DNA of 64,000 nt from Rhizobium mesosinicum (GCF_019511345.1 NZ_JAEUAK010000009.1:124001-188000); one strand, 5' to 3'; numbered from the stretch's first letter, positions 51,098 through 61,426 are shown. The notes: generated by a model from the letters alone, not told the origin. Numbers and translations: made by a program.

Positions 51098-52739
51098 TCC
51101 GAGCGCAGAAAGCGTCAAGCGCGTCGAGCTGCACTGTCTTCGCACTGGCGGCGGCATTGAACCCGGGCATGGGCAATGGAGCGCCCAGCACCATGCCGGC
51201 GGGAAGCTGAAACTCCGCGGCTTCACGCGTCAGGTTGAAGACGAAGAGCAGCTTCTCGTCTCCCTTCTCGCGCACGAAGGCGAGCAGATCCTGGTTGCTG
51301 CCGACGAATTCCATACTGCCGTCAAGCAGCGCCGGATGGCTCTTCCGGAATTCCAGTGTGCGCCGATAGTGGTGCAGAACCGAGCTATCGTTGTTCTCCT
51401 GAGTGTCCACGGAAAGCGCCGCCTGTTCATAGGGCACCGGCAGCCAGCTCTTCTCGGCGCTGGTGAAACCGGCATGCGCCTTACCGGCTTCCCACGGCAT
51501 CGGCGTGCGACATCCGTCACGGCCCTTGAAGGCCGGCCAGAAGCGGATGCCATAGGGATCGCGCAGGTCCTCGAAGGCAAGTTCCGCCTCCGGCAGCCCC
51601 AGTTCCTCGCCCTGATAGAGGCAGATCGAACCGCGAAGTGCCGCAAGCACCGAAATCGCCAATTTGGCAATGACCGGACGCTCCTCTTCCGTCAGCGCGA
51701 AACGGCTGACATGGCGGTTGACGTCGTGATTGGAAAAGGCCCAGCAGACCCACCCATCCTTCACCATGCGCTGGAAGGTCTCGACACAACCGCGAATGTG
51801 AGTGGCGGTGAAATCTGGCCGGAGCAGATCGAAAGTGTAACACATATGCAGCTTATCGCCGCCGCTCGTATAAGCAGCGACAGTCTTCAACGAACGTGCG
51901 CCGTCGCCAACTTCGCCGACGGTCGTGCGCCCTTCGTACTGATCGAGCAGAGCGCGGAAACGCTTGAGGAATTCGAGGTTCTCCGGCTGCGTCTTGTCAT
52001 AAAGATGGTTCTGCATGCCATAGGGATTGGTATCGGGCGCATCGAGACCGACCTGATCCGGGTCCGGCTCGTGCGGCGGATTGTCCCGGAGCAGCTTGTC
52101 GCAAAAGTAGTAATTCACTGTGTCCAGGCGGAATCCATCCACGCCGCGGTCGAGCCAAAATTTCACGGTCCGCAGAAGCGCATCCTGAACCTCTTTATTG
52201 TGAAAGTTGAGGTCCGGCTGCGAGGTCAGGAAGTTGTGCTGATAATATTGCCGGCGCACGCCGTCCCATTCCCAGCCGGGGCCGCCGAAGATCGACAGCC
52301 AATTGTTCGGCGCCGTCCCATCGGGCTTCGGATCGGCCCAGACATACCAGTCGGCCTTGTCGTTCGTGCGGCTGGAGCGGCTCTCCACGAACCACGGATG
52401 CCGGTCGGATGTATGGGAAATCACCTGATCGATGATAACCTTTATGCCGAGCCTGTGGGCTTCTGCCATCATCGCGTCGAAATCGTCGAGCGTGCCGAAA
52501 ATCGGATCGACGTCGCAATAATCGGAAACGTCATAGCCCATGTCGGCCATGGGCGACTTGAAGAAGGGGGAAAGCCAAATCGCATCGACGCCAAGGCTTG
52601 CAATATGGGAAAGGCGCCGGGTTATCCCCCTGAGATCGCCGAGCCCATCGCCGTTCGTATCCTGAAACGAACGCGGATAGACCTGGTAGATCACCGCGCC
52701 GCGCCACCAATCCGCATTCCCGCCCGTCTGCAACGCCAT
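51090..52739 (-). CDS. aglA: Alpha-glucosidase, GH13
   Basis: The product has 549 residues from ATG 52739. The GH13 motifs are VIIDQVISHTSDRHPWF (region I), GFRLDTVNYYF (nucleophile Asp, about 200), TVGEVGDG (acid Glu) and FSNHDVNRH (region IV). It is most like the cytoplasmic AglA-type alpha-glucosidase/trehalulose-type family of rhizobia. It splits alpha-glucosides; it is not joined to agl transport genes here. The convergent adenine deaminase gene overlaps it by 8 bases. Confidence 0.9.
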   Translation of the reverse strand: MALQTGGNADWWRGAVIYQVYPRSFQDTNGDGLGDLRGITRRLSHIASLGVDAIWLSPFFKSPMADMGYDVSDYCDVDPIFGTLDDFDAMMAEAHRLGIKVIIDQVISHTSDRHPWFVESRSSRTNDKADWYVWADPKPDGTAPNNWLSIFGGPGWEWDGVRRQYYQHNFLTSQPDLNFHNKEVQDALLRTVKFWLDRGVDGFRLDTVNYYFCDKLLRDNPPHEPDPDQVGLDAPDTNPYGMQNHLYDKTQPENLEFLKRFRALLDQYEGRTTVGEVGDGARSLKTVAAYTSGGDKLHMCYTFDLLRPDFTATHIRGCVETFQRMVKDGWVCWAFSNHDVNRHVSRFALTEEERPVIAKLAISVLAALRGSICLYQGEELGLPEAELAFEDLRDPYGIRFWPAFKGRDGCRTPMPWEAGKAHAGFTSAEKSWLPVPYEQAALSVDTQENNDSSVLHHYRRTLEFRKSHPALLDGSMEFVGSNQDLLAFVREKGDEKLLFVFNLTREAAEFQLPAGMVLGAPLPMPGFNAAASAKTVQLDALDAFCARIS

Positions 52740-52936
52740 GAACCGCCGTCTCCCGCTTCATTTCGCCGCAACACTAATGGCGGCGAAGCAAAAAACAACA
52801 GTTCAATGGCTCATTTTCGAGCAAAGATCAGGCAGTCGCGATCCGACAAAAGGGAGACGCTTATAAGCTTGTCCACACCCGAATGCTACCCACCGGTTTA
52901 GGGGTTGCAACGCCAAACCTTTGCGTTAAGGTGCCG

Positions 52937-52959
52937 TTGACCTGCACGTAACAGGTCAA
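52937..52959. promoter_or_regulatory. Inverted repeat upstream of oppA
   Basis: TTGACCTG-CACGTAA-CAGGTCAA: perfect 8-base arms with a 7-base centre, 55 bases before oppA. The left arm could be a -35-like TTGACC, so a bound dimer would compete with RNA polymerase. The protein is unknown; a GntR or other dimeric regulator is possible. Confidence 0.5.
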
Positions 52960-53013
52960 ACCGGGAACAAATGACCAAAGAAAAGGCGAAAAGCCTAGAA
53001 AGGTGGACACACT

Positions 53014-54594
53014 ATGTCCTTTTTCACGAAAAAATTTCTCGCGTCTGCAATGGTTGGCTCATTGCTCGCATTTTCGGCCCATGCGGCCACGCTGAATATC
53101 CATAACGGTGGCGACCCCACTTCGCTGGATCCGCAAAAACTCTCCGGCGACTGGGAAAACCGCATTGCCGGCGACATTTTCGAAGGCCTCGTCACCGAAG
53201 ATGCCAAGGACAACCCGGTTCCCGGCCAGGCCGAAAGCTGGACCATTTCCCCTGATGGCAAGGTCTACACCTTCAAGCTGCGTGACGGCATCAAGTGGTC
53301 GGATGGCCAGCCGGTAACGGCCGGTGACTTCGTCTTCGCCTTCCAGCGCCTCGTCGACCCTAAGAACGCCGCCGACTACGCCTATCTGCAGTTCACCGTC
53401 AAGAACGCTGAAAAGATCAACAAGGGCGAGATCACCGATCTGAACGAGCTCGGCATCAAGGCGATCGACGACAAGACGCTTGAGATCACCCTTGAAAACC
53501 CGACTCCCTATTTCATCAACGCCCTGATGCACTACACGGCCTATCCGCTGCCGAAGCATGTCGTCGAGGCCAAGGGTCAGGACTGGGTCAAGATCGGCAA
53601 CATCGTCACCAACGGTCCGTACAAGCCGGTCGAGTGGGTCCCCGGTTCGCACGTCACGACCGTCAAGAACGATCAGTACTACGGCGTCAAGGATCTGAAG
53701 ATCGACGGCGCGAAATTCTTCGTGCTTGAAGACCAGGAAGCTGCGCTGAAGCGCTATCGCGCCGGCGAATTCGACATCCTCACCGACTTCCCGACCGACC
53801 AGTACGAGTGGATGAAGAAGAACCTGCCGGGCCAGGCGCATGTCGCCCCCTTCTCCGGCCTCTACTATTACGTCATCAACTCGACCAAACCGCCCTTCAA
53901 CGACAAGCGCGTCCGCCAGGCTCTCTCCATGGCAATCAACCGCGAAGTCATCGGCCCGCAGATCCTCGGCACCGGCGAACTTCCGGCTTACTCGTGGGTC
54001 CCGCCGGGCACGGCAAACTACGGTGAGCCCGCCTACGTCTCCTGGAAGGATCTTCCTTACAAGGATAAGGTCGAAGAAGCCAAGAAGCTGCTCAAGGAAG
54101 CCGGCTTCGGCCCGGATCATCCGCTGACCACCGAGCTCAAATACAACACCAACGACAACCACAAACGCATTGCCGTGGCGATCGCCTCCATGTGGAAACC
54201 GCTCGGCGTCAACGTCGAGCTCGTCAACGCCGAAACCAAGGTCCACTACGATCAGTTGCAGCGTGGTGAAGTACAGATCGGACGTGCCGGCTGGCTCGCC
54301 GACTACAACGATCCGGACAACTTCCTGAACCTGCTCGTGACGGGCGTTCAGATGAACTACGGCCGCTGGTCGAATGCCGACTATGACAAGCTGATCAAGG
54401 ACGGAAACGCTCAGACCGATCTGACGAAGCGCGCCGAAATCTTCAAGAAGGCCGAACAGCTCGCGCTGGATGATTCCGCAGCGCTTCCGATCTACTACTA
54501 CGTCTCCAAGAACGTCGTCTCGCCTAAGATCGAAGGCTTCGTCGACAACGTTCAGGACATCCACCGCACCCGCTGGCTGTCCATCAAGGAATAA
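53014..54594 (+). CDS. oppA: Peptide ABC transporter, substrate-binding protein
   Basis: The product has 526 residues with a signal peptide ending FSAHA (about 23). The SBP_bac_5 fold is clear in NGGDPTSLDPQKLSGDWEN, LRDGIKWSDGQPVTAGDFVFAFQRL and RAGWLADYNDPDNFLNLL. It binds peptides in the periplasm for oppBCDF. A perfect hairpin follows before oppB, which would stabilise the oppA end of the transcript. Confidence 0.9.
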   Translation: MSFFTKKFLASAMVGSLLAFSAHAATLNIHNGGDPTSLDPQKLSGDWENRIAGDIFEGLVTEDAKDNPVPGQAESWTISPDGKVYTFKLRDGIKWSDGQPVTAGDFVFAFQRLVDPKNAADYAYLQFTVKNAEKINKGEITDLNELGIKAIDDKTLEITLENPTPYFINALMHYTAYPLPKHVVEAKGQDWVKIGNIVTNGPYKPVEWVPGSHVTTVKNDQYYGVKDLKIDGAKFFVLEDQEAALKRYRAGEFDILTDFPTDQYEWMKKNLPGQAHVAPFSGLYYYVINSTKPPFNDKRVRQALSMAINREVIGPQILGTGELPAYSWVPPGTANYGEPAYVSWKDLPYKDKVEEAKKLLKEAGFGPDHPLTTELKYNTNDNHKRIAVAIASMWKPLGVNVELVNAETKVHYDQLQRGEVQIGRAGWLADYNDPDNFLNLLVTGVQMNYGRWSNADYDKLIKDGNAQTDLTKRAEIFKKAEQLALDDSAALPIYYYVSKNVVSPKIEGFVDNVQDIHRTRWLSIKE

Positions 54595-54602
54595 GGATGA
54601 AA

Positions 54603-54631
54603 GGCTCTTCCCGTAAGTTACGGGAAGAGCC
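54603..54631 (+). terminator. Perfect 14-bp-arm hairpin between oppA and oppB
   Basis: GGCTCTTCCCGTAA and TTACGGGAAGAGCC are exact complements with one base between. No T-run follows. It sits 12 bases before oppB and likely tunes the ratio of oppA to the rest of the operon through RNA decay or partial termination. Confidence 0.7.
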
Positions 54632-54642
54632 GCTCCACGCCC

Positions 54643-55566
54643 ATGATCAAATATGCTCTCCGTCGATTGCTGTCGACGATCCCCGTCCTGTGGATCGCCG
54701 TCACAGCCTGCTTTTTCGTTTTGCGCCTTGCCCCCGGCGGCCCCTTCGATGGCGAAAGGCCATTGCCGCCGGTGATCCTGAAAAACCTCGCGATCCACTA
54801 CAATCTGGATAAGCCGCTCGTTCAGCAGTACCTGATCTATGTCGGGGACCTGCTGAAAGGCGACCTCGGCCCCTCCTTCGCAAGCGAGGACTTTACCGTC
54901 GCCCAGCAGATCATGATCGGTCTGCCCTACACCTTCACTATCGGCACAGCTGCCTTCCTGATCGCCATTATCGTTGGCGTGGCTGTCGGCTGTCTTGGGG
55001 CGCTCTATCAGAACAAGGCACCGGACTATATTCTGGGCGCCCTCATTCTGGTGGGCGTCGTTCTCCCGAACTTCCTGATCGCACCGATCATGCAGCTGAT
55101 TTTCGGCATCCACCTCGCCTGGTTTCCGGTCGGCGGCTGGGGTGACGGCTCGATCAAATTCCTCGTCCTGCCGATCGTGGTTCTTGCGCTTCCGCATGCC
55201 GGCCGCATCTCGCGCATCACCCGCGGCTCGATGATCGAGGTGATGAACCAGAATTTCATCCGCACTGCCAAGGCCAAGGGCATCGGCCCGCGTCTGACTG
55301 TCATGCGCCATGCGCTGAAACCCGCCATGATGCCCGTCGTTTCCTATCTCGGACCGGCGGCAAGTTATCTTCTCACCGGCTCGCTGGTTGTCGAAAGCAT
55401 CTTCGGATTGCCCGGCATCGGCCGCTATTTCGTCAACGCGGCGCTGAACCGCGATTACGGCATGGTTCTCGGTACGGTCATCTTCTACATGGTGCTGATC
55501 GTGTTCCTGAACCTTCTGGTCGATATCGCCTATGCCTGGCTGGACCCGAAAGTGAGAAACAGATGA
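54643..55566 (+). CDS. oppB: Peptide ABC transporter, permease 1
   Basis: The product has 307 residues with six hydrophobic segments. The N-terminus MIKYALRRLLSTIPVLWIAV and the GSLVVESIFGLPGIGRYFVNA loop are OppB/DppB features. It forms the inner-membrane channel with OppC, and overlaps oppC by 4 bases. Confidence 0.93.
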   Translation: MIKYALRRLLSTIPVLWIAVTACFFVLRLAPGGPFDGERPLPPVILKNLAIHYNLDKPLVQQYLIYVGDLLKGDLGPSFASEDFTVAQQIMIGLPYTFTIGTAAFLIAIIVGVAVGCLGALYQNKAPDYILGALILVGVVLPNFLIAPIMQLIFGIHLAWFPVGGWGDGSIKFLVLPIVVLALPHAGRISRITRGSMIEVMNQNFIRTAKAKGIGPRLTVMRHALKPAMMPVVSYLGPAASYLLTGSLVVESIFGLPGIGRYFVNAALNRDYGMVLGTVIFYMVLIVFLNLLVDIAYAWLDPKVRNR

Positions 55567-56480
55567 TCCTCAATCCCGCAAAAAGGGAGCTGCTCGCAGC
55601 CGAACTGCTGGAAGCCGAAGGCTTGGCGCCGGAAGGCCGCTCGCTGACCAAGGATGCGCTGCGGCGCCTCTCGCGCAACAAGGCAGCCGTCATCTCCATC
55701 GGTGTGCTGGTGCTTCTCATTCTGGCCGCCTTCCTTGGCCCGAGCTTCATCCCCTTCAACTATGAAGATCCGGACTGGGCCGCCTTCCGCATCCCGCCCT
55801 CCTTCGAAAGCGGCCACTATTTCGGCACCGATCCCAATGGCCGCGATCTGCTTGCCCGCGTGCTCTACGGCACGCGCGTTTCGCTTGCCGTAGCGCTGAC
55901 CGCAACCATCGTCTCCGTCGTCATCGGCGTGCTCTATGGTGCGATCTCGGGCTATATCGGCGGCAGGCTGGACTCCATCATGATGCGCTTCGTCGACATC
56001 ATGTATGCGTTTCCCTACATCCTCTTCGTCATCCTGCTGATGGTGATCTTCGGCCGCAACGTCTACCTGCTCTTTGCGGCGATCGGCGCGCTCGAATGGT
56101 TGACCATGGCCCGCATCGTGCGTGGCCAGACCCTGTCGCTCAAGCACCGCGAATTCGTGGAAGCTGCCCGCGCCTCCGGCCAGAAGCCATTCAAGATCAT
56201 CACCAAGCACATCATCCCGAACCTCGTCGGCCCCGTTGTCATCTTCGCAGCGCTGACCGTACCTGAGATCATCGCAACCGAGAGCTTCCTTTCCTATCTC
56301 GGCTTCGGTGTTCAGGAACCGCTGACCTCGCTCGGCACCCTGATTGCCGAAGGCACCGATGCCATGGAAAGCATGCCCTGGCTTCTGATCTTCCCGGCAA
56401 GCTTCCTCGTCGCCCTACTTCTCAGCCTGCTCTTCATCGGCGACGGCCTGCGTGATGCGTTCGACCCGAAGGATCGATAG
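55563..56480 (+). CDS. oppC: Peptide ABC transporter, permease 2
   Basis: The product has 305 residues. The cytoplasmic N-terminal stretch is followed by VISIGVLVLLILAAFLGPS, GTDPNGRDLLARVLYGTRVSL and the contact loop EFVEAARASGQKPFKII, all OppC marks. It pairs with OppB, and is followed one base later by oppD. Confidence 0.93.
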   Translation: MILNPAKRELLAAELLEAEGLAPEGRSLTKDALRRLSRNKAAVISIGVLVLLILAAFLGPSFIPFNYEDPDWAAFRIPPSFESGHYFGTDPNGRDLLARVLYGTRVSLAVALTATIVSVVIGVLYGAISGYIGGRLDSIMMRFVDIMYAFPYILFVILLMVIFGRNVYLLFAAIGALEWLTMARIVRGQTLSLKHREFVEAARASGQKPFKIITKHIIPNLVGPVVIFAALTVPEIIATESFLSYLGFGVQEPLTSLGTLIAEGTDAMESMPWLLIFPASFLVALLLSLLFIGDGLRDAFDPKDR

Positions 56481-56481
56481 G

Positions 56482-57481
56482 ATGTCTCAAGAAAAACAAA
56501 AAGATACGCTTCTCGAACTGAGGGATTACTCGATCACCTTCGGGACCCCAGAGGGGCAGGTGAAGGCAGTCTCCAACATGAACCTGACGGTTCGCCGGGG
56601 CGAGCGCATTGCCATCGTCGGTGAGTCCGGTTCCGGCAAGAGCCAGACCTTCCTCGGCATCATGGGCCTGCTTGCCAAGAACGGAAGAACGACCGGCCAG
56701 GCCCTGCTCGAAGGCAACGACGTATTGTCCCTGAAGCCGCGCGAACTTGACCGCGTTCGCGGCAAGGACATGGCGATGGTCTTCCAGGATCCCATGACTG
56801 CGCTCAACCCGTCTCTGAGGATTTCCCGGCAACTGACGGAACAACTCGAGATCCATCGCGGCTTTACCGCCAAGGCTGCATCCGCCGAGGCGCTCGACAT
56901 GCTGAAGCGCGTCGGCATTCCTGACCCGATGCGGCGCTTCAATCTCTATCCGCACGAGCTTTCGGGCGGCATGCGCCAGCGCATCGTCATCGCCATGGCA
57001 CTGCTCACCAAGCCGAAACTGCTGATCGCTGACGAGCCGACCACGGCGCTCGACGTCACCATTCAGGCGCAGATCCTCGATCTCTTCAACGATCTGACGG
57101 CGGAGATGAACACCGCTCTCATCATGATCACCCACGACCTCGGCGTCGTGGCGGGCCTCGCCGATAAAGTGGCCGTCATGTATGCCGGCCGCATCGTCGA
57201 GGAAGCCCCGGTTGACGAACTTTTCGACAATCCGGCTCACCCCTACACCGCAGCGCTGCACGCCTCGATCCCCCGCCCGGATCAGGATGTCGACGATCTC
57301 GTTGTCATCCCCGGGCGGCCGCCAAACCTGCAGCACCTGCCGAAAGGCTGCAACTTCTCGCCACGCTGTTCGCAGGTCCAGGACGATTGCATCGACCGGC
57401 CGCCGCAGCTCGAACCACTGGGGGCAAATCATTGTGCCGCCTGCTTCCACCCCTTCCCCCGCCGCGAGGAGTTGCTGAGCC

Positions 57482-57489
<8 letters not shown>
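56482..57489 (+). CDS. oppD: Peptide ABC transporter, ATPase 1
   Basis: The product has 335 residues from ATG 56482, just after the oppC stop. Walker A GESGSGKSQTFLG, signature LSGGMRQRIVIAMAL, Walker B LLIADEPTTALD. The C-terminal oligopeptide-transporter Cys domain is seen in LPKGCNFSPRCSQVQDDC. It hydrolyses ATP for the importer. Confidence 0.94.
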
Positions 57490-58468
<979 letters not shown>

Positions 58469-58478
58469 ACTGAATTCG

Positions 58479-58504
58479 CCATCGCCCCGACACAGGGGCG
58501 ATGG
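58479..58504 (+). terminator. Hairpin after oppF
   Basis: CCATCGCCCC-GACACA-GGGGCGATGG, 10 bases after the oppF stop; no clear T-run. It may separate oppF from the kinase gene only partly. Confidence 0.6.
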
Positions 58505-58580
58505 ACTTTCCGCTCTCCTCGACTTGTCTCACTCCGCCTCTTCGCGTATCCGCAAGAGCAGACAAACCCGGGAGGAAAGT

Positions 58581-59492
58581 TTGAGCGGACGGTTTCTGTC
58601 GATCGGCGAATGCATGGTGGAGCTCTCGCAGGCGGGTGAAGGCCTCCTGCGGAAAGGCTTTGCCGGCGATACTTTCAACACCGCATGGTATGCTCGCGCC
58701 TGCCTGCCCCCAGCCTGGTCGGTCGATTATTTCACCGCGCTCGGCGATGATCCAATGTCCGACGAGATGGTCGCCTTCATGAGCAAAGCCAAAATCGGCA
58801 CGAATCTCATCCGGCGCATCAAGGGCAAGACGCCCGGCCTCTACATGATCAATCTGAGGAACGGCGAACGATCCTTCAGCTACTGGCGCGACAGTTCCGC
58901 CGCCCGCAGCCTCGCTGCCGATCCTGACCGCCTGCGCGAGGCAGTGGAAAGTGCTGACGTGATCTATTTCTCCGGCATCACGCTCGCCATCCTTCCCCTC
59001 GACGACACCGAAACGCTGCTTGCCGAAATCCGCCGCGCCAAGGCAGTCGGCAAGTTCGTTGTCTTCGATCCAAACATCCGCCCCCGCCTCTGGTCGAGTT
59101 ACGATATAATGCACACGACGATCAGCGAAGGCGGCCGTGCCTCTTCGCTTGTCATGCCGAGCTTCGACGACGAGGTTGCCCATTTCGGAGACGCCTCCAT
59201 CGAGGCCACCATCGAACGCTATCTTGCGCTCGGCGCCTCACATGTCGTTGTCAAGAACGGTGCGGAAGGTGCAACACTGAGCTTCGCCAACGAGAAAGCT
59301 TACGTGCCGGCGGAAAAGGTCGAAACGGTGGTCGACACGACCAGTGCCGGCGACAGTTTCAACGGCGCATTCCTTGCTCATTATCTGGAGAACCGGGACG
59401 CCCCGGCAGCAGCTCGCTTCGGAGCCAAAATCGCTGCCCGCGTGGTCAGCGAGCATGGCGCACTCGTGCCGAAGGAAAAGCTCGGCCTCTGA
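58581..59492 (+). CDS. kdgK: PfkB-family 2-dehydro-3-deoxygluconokinase
   Basis: The product has 303 residues from TTG 58581 with GGAGG five bases upstream; the frame opens much earlier inside oppF without likeness. It phosphorylates 2-keto-3-deoxygluconate, a pectin and uronate breakdown product. PfkB marks: FLSIGECMVELSQAGEGLLRKGFAGDTFNTA at the N-terminus (guide) and the anion hole with catalytic Asp in VDTTSAGDSFNGAFL (about 250-264). It lies 113 bases after oppF; a link with the opp genes is only positional. Confidence 0.85.
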   Translation: MSGRFLSIGECMVELSQAGEGLLRKGFAGDTFNTAWYARACLPPAWSVDYFTALGDDPMSDEMVAFMSKAKIGTNLIRRIKGKTPGLYMINLRNGERSFSYWRDSSAARSLAADPDRLREAVESADVIYFSGITLAILPLDDTETLLAEIRRAKAVGKFVVFDPNIRPRLWSSYDIMHTTISEGGRASSLVMPSFDDEVAHFGDASIEATIERYLALGASHVVVKNGAEGATLSFANEKAYVPAEKVETVVDTTSAGDSFNGAFLAHYLENRDAPAAARFGAKIAARVVSEHGALVPKEKLGL

Positions 59493-59582
59493 TATCGTGA
59501 TTGAAGCCTGCGCATGTCGCTTATCGCCGGCCACGCGCAGGCTCGCCCCCGCCTAAGCGGTCAGTCGTCTTCGATCCTCAGA

Positions 59583-59774
59583 TCAGGAATGGGGCTTCTT
59601 GTCGTCGCTGCGAACGGCTTCATCGTGAGACCAGCAGCTGTCGAGCGCAGCGTCACACACATCAGCGGCCTCCCGCTCCATCATGCGAAAGCGCTCGAAG
59701 CGACTCTGCGCCTGAACGGCCTTAATGGGAAACTGGTATATTGTCGCGGATTCACGATGGAAACCGATTGCCAT
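59583..59774 (-). CDS. gstI: GstI-type glutamine synthetase translational inhibitor (DUF2735)
   Basis: The product has 63 residues from ATG 59774, the length reported for GstI of R. leguminosarum/R. etli. The frame opens at 59807 but the family start is MAIGFHRESATIYQFPIK. The gene is divergent from glnII, exactly as the known gstI, whose product lowers GSII production at translation. NtrC represses gstI and activates glnII there. The NtrC-type site 57 bases upstream fits. Function here is by homology and context. Confidence 0.88.
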   Translation of the reverse strand: MAIGFHRESATIYQFPIKAVQAQSRFERFRMMEREAADVCDAALDSCWSHDEAVRSDDKKPHS

Positions 59775-59830
59775 GAGATAGCCTTTCTTCGCTCGGCCTA
59801 TCAACATTCACGGTCGAAACAATAGCACAA

Positions 59831-59847
59831 TGCACATAGTTTATGCA
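59831..59847. promoter_or_regulatory. NtrC-binding site between gstI and glnII
   Basis: TGCACATAGTTTATGCA matches the NtrC dyad TGCAC-N7-GTGCA-like form, with TGCA at both ends. Further GCAC and TGCAC copies flank it. It lies about 250 bases before the sigma-54 promoter of glnII, a normal enhancer distance, and near the gstI start, where it could repress. Confidence 0.7.
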
Positions 59848-60099
59848 AATTGCACAAGATACAGGCAACGTCGCCATTATAGTCGCTCCATGCAGCATTT
59901 CCTGATTAAGCTTCCGCTGATTTGTTTAAAACTTCATCCATCGGGCTCAACGCCGGAATTTTGATCTGGTTCCAACGCGGAAAATGCTCATCTGGAAGCG
60001 GGATAGCTGCATACCGGCACTCTTCAGCCGCCTGCCGCTTCCACTCCGAAATGGCGTTGGCAGGATGATTCGTAAATTTTTTATGTCGACCGCCCGATC

Positions 60100-60114
60100 T
60101 GGCACGCTACGTGC
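60100..60114 (+). promoter_or_regulatory. Sigma-54 promoter of glnII
   Basis: TGGCACGCTACGTGC has the invariant GG-N10-GC of -24/-12 promoters. The expected start near 60126 leaves a leader of about 75 bases before the glnII ATG. Confidence 0.75.
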
Positions 60115-60201
60115 TTTACAAGAGACATCCCCTGGCGGGAGAGCGCACCCTTGCGTCTGCTGCCTCAGGATTTGCTCAAGTTCGCAGCAGAGAGAGTCGC
60201 G

Positions 60202-61242
60202 ATGACAAAGTATAAGCTCGAGTACATTTGGCTCGATGGGTACACCCCGGTACCGAACCTGCGTGGCAAGACGCAGATCAAGGAATTCGATAATTTCCCG
60301 ACGCTCGAACAGCTCCCTCTCTGGGGCTTCGATGGTTCGTCGACGATGCAGGCCGAGGGCCGCAGCTCTGACTGCGTGCTGAAGCCCGTCGCCGTCTACC
60401 CCGATCCGGCCCGTACGAACGGGGTTCTTGTCATGTGCGAAGTCATGATGCCGGATGGCGTCACGCCGCACCCGAGCAACGCCCGTGCGACCATTCTCGA
60501 CGACGAGGACGCCTGGTTCGGCTTCGAACAGGAATACTTCTTCTTCGAAAACGGCCGTCCGCTCGGCTTTCCGGAAAGCGGCTACCCGGCTCCGCAGGGT
60601 CCGTACTACACCGGCGTCGGCTATTCGAACGTTGGTTCGGTTGCCCGCGAAATCGTCGAAGAGCATCTCGACCTCTGCCTCGCTGCCGGCATCAACCACG
60701 AAGGCATCAACGCCGAAGTGGCCAAGGGCCAGTGGGAATTCCAGATTTTCGGCAAGGGCTCCAAGAAAGCCGCCGACCAGATCTGGATGGCGCGCTACCT
60801 CCTGCAGCGCCTGACCGAAAAGTACGGCATCGACATCGAGTATCATTGCAAGCCGCTCGGCGACACCGACTGGAACGGTTCGGGCATGCATTGCAACTTC
60901 TCGACCAAGTACATGCGCGAAGTTGGCGGCAAGGCCTATTTCGAGGCGCTGATGGCCCAGTTCGAAAAGAACCTGATGGACCACATCAACGTCTACGGCC
61001 CCGACAACGACAAGCGCCTGACCGGCAAGCACGAGACGGCTCCGTGGAACAAGTTCTCCTACGGCGTTGCCGACCGTGGTGCTTCGATCCGCGTTCCGCA
61101 CTCGTTCATCAAGAACGACTACCGTGGCTATCTCGAAGATCGCCGCCCGAACTCCCAGGGCGACCCCTACCAGATCGCTTCGCAGGTTCTGAAGACAATC
61201 TCGGAAGTCCCGACCTCCGATTCCGCTTCGGCTGCAGCCTAA
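60202..61242 (+). CDS. glnII: Glutamine synthetase II (eukaryotic type)
   Basis: The product has 346 residues from ATG 60202; the frame opens at 60151. It forms glutamine from glutamate and ammonia. The type II marks are MTKYKLEYIWLDGYTPVPNLRGKTQ (guide), LPLWGFDGSSTMQAEGRSSDC, WFGFEQEYF and ASIRVPHSFIKNDYRGYLEDRRP. The start has only a weak ribosome-binding site (CAGAGAGAG 11 bases away), which suits the translational control by GstI. Sigma-54 and NtrC sites lie upstream, so it is made under nitrogen limitation. A strong terminator follows. Confidence 0.96.
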   Translation: MTKYKLEYIWLDGYTPVPNLRGKTQIKEFDNFPTLEQLPLWGFDGSSTMQAEGRSSDCVLKPVAVYPDPARTNGVLVMCEVMMPDGVTPHPSNARATILDDEDAWFGFEQEYFFFENGRPLGFPESGYPAPQGPYYTGVGYSNVGSVAREIVEEHLDLCLAAGINHEGINAEVAKGQWEFQIFGKGSKKAADQIWMARYLLQRLTEKYGIDIEYHCKPLGDTDWNGSGMHCNFSTKYMREVGGKAYFEALMAQFEKNLMDHINVYGPDNDKRLTGKHETAPWNKFSYGVADRGASIRVPHSFIKNDYRGYLEDRRPNSQGDPYQIASQVLKTISEVPTSDSASAAA

Positions 61243-61251
61243 GTTTTAATG

Positions 61252-61285
61252 CGGCGCCGGCCTCCCCGCCGGCGCCGTTCCTTTT
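61252..61285 (+). terminator. Terminator of glnII
   Basis: CGGCGCCGGC-CTCCC-GCCGGCGCCG stem followed by TTCCTTTTC, 9 bases after the stop. Confidence 0.85.
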
Positions 61286-61426
61286 CAAGGCGCAAATGCT
61301 TTCCGGCCATTCATCGCCGACATGATTGCTGGTCTCTCCCGGCATAACGCCCTGTAAACACGCTCAGGGCTGTAATATTTCCATCATGCACTTCCGCCAG
61401 AATAACAGGGCGGGAATCGCCATTCC

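Noticed and set aside
53059..55311. 750-codon open frame antisense to oppA/oppB
   Set aside because: It covers two well-supported genes; the composition is that of a shadow frame.
59514..59825. 103-codon plus-strand frame opposite gstI
   Set aside because: The minus strand holds the DUF2735 gene of the expected length and position, so the plus frame is a shadow.
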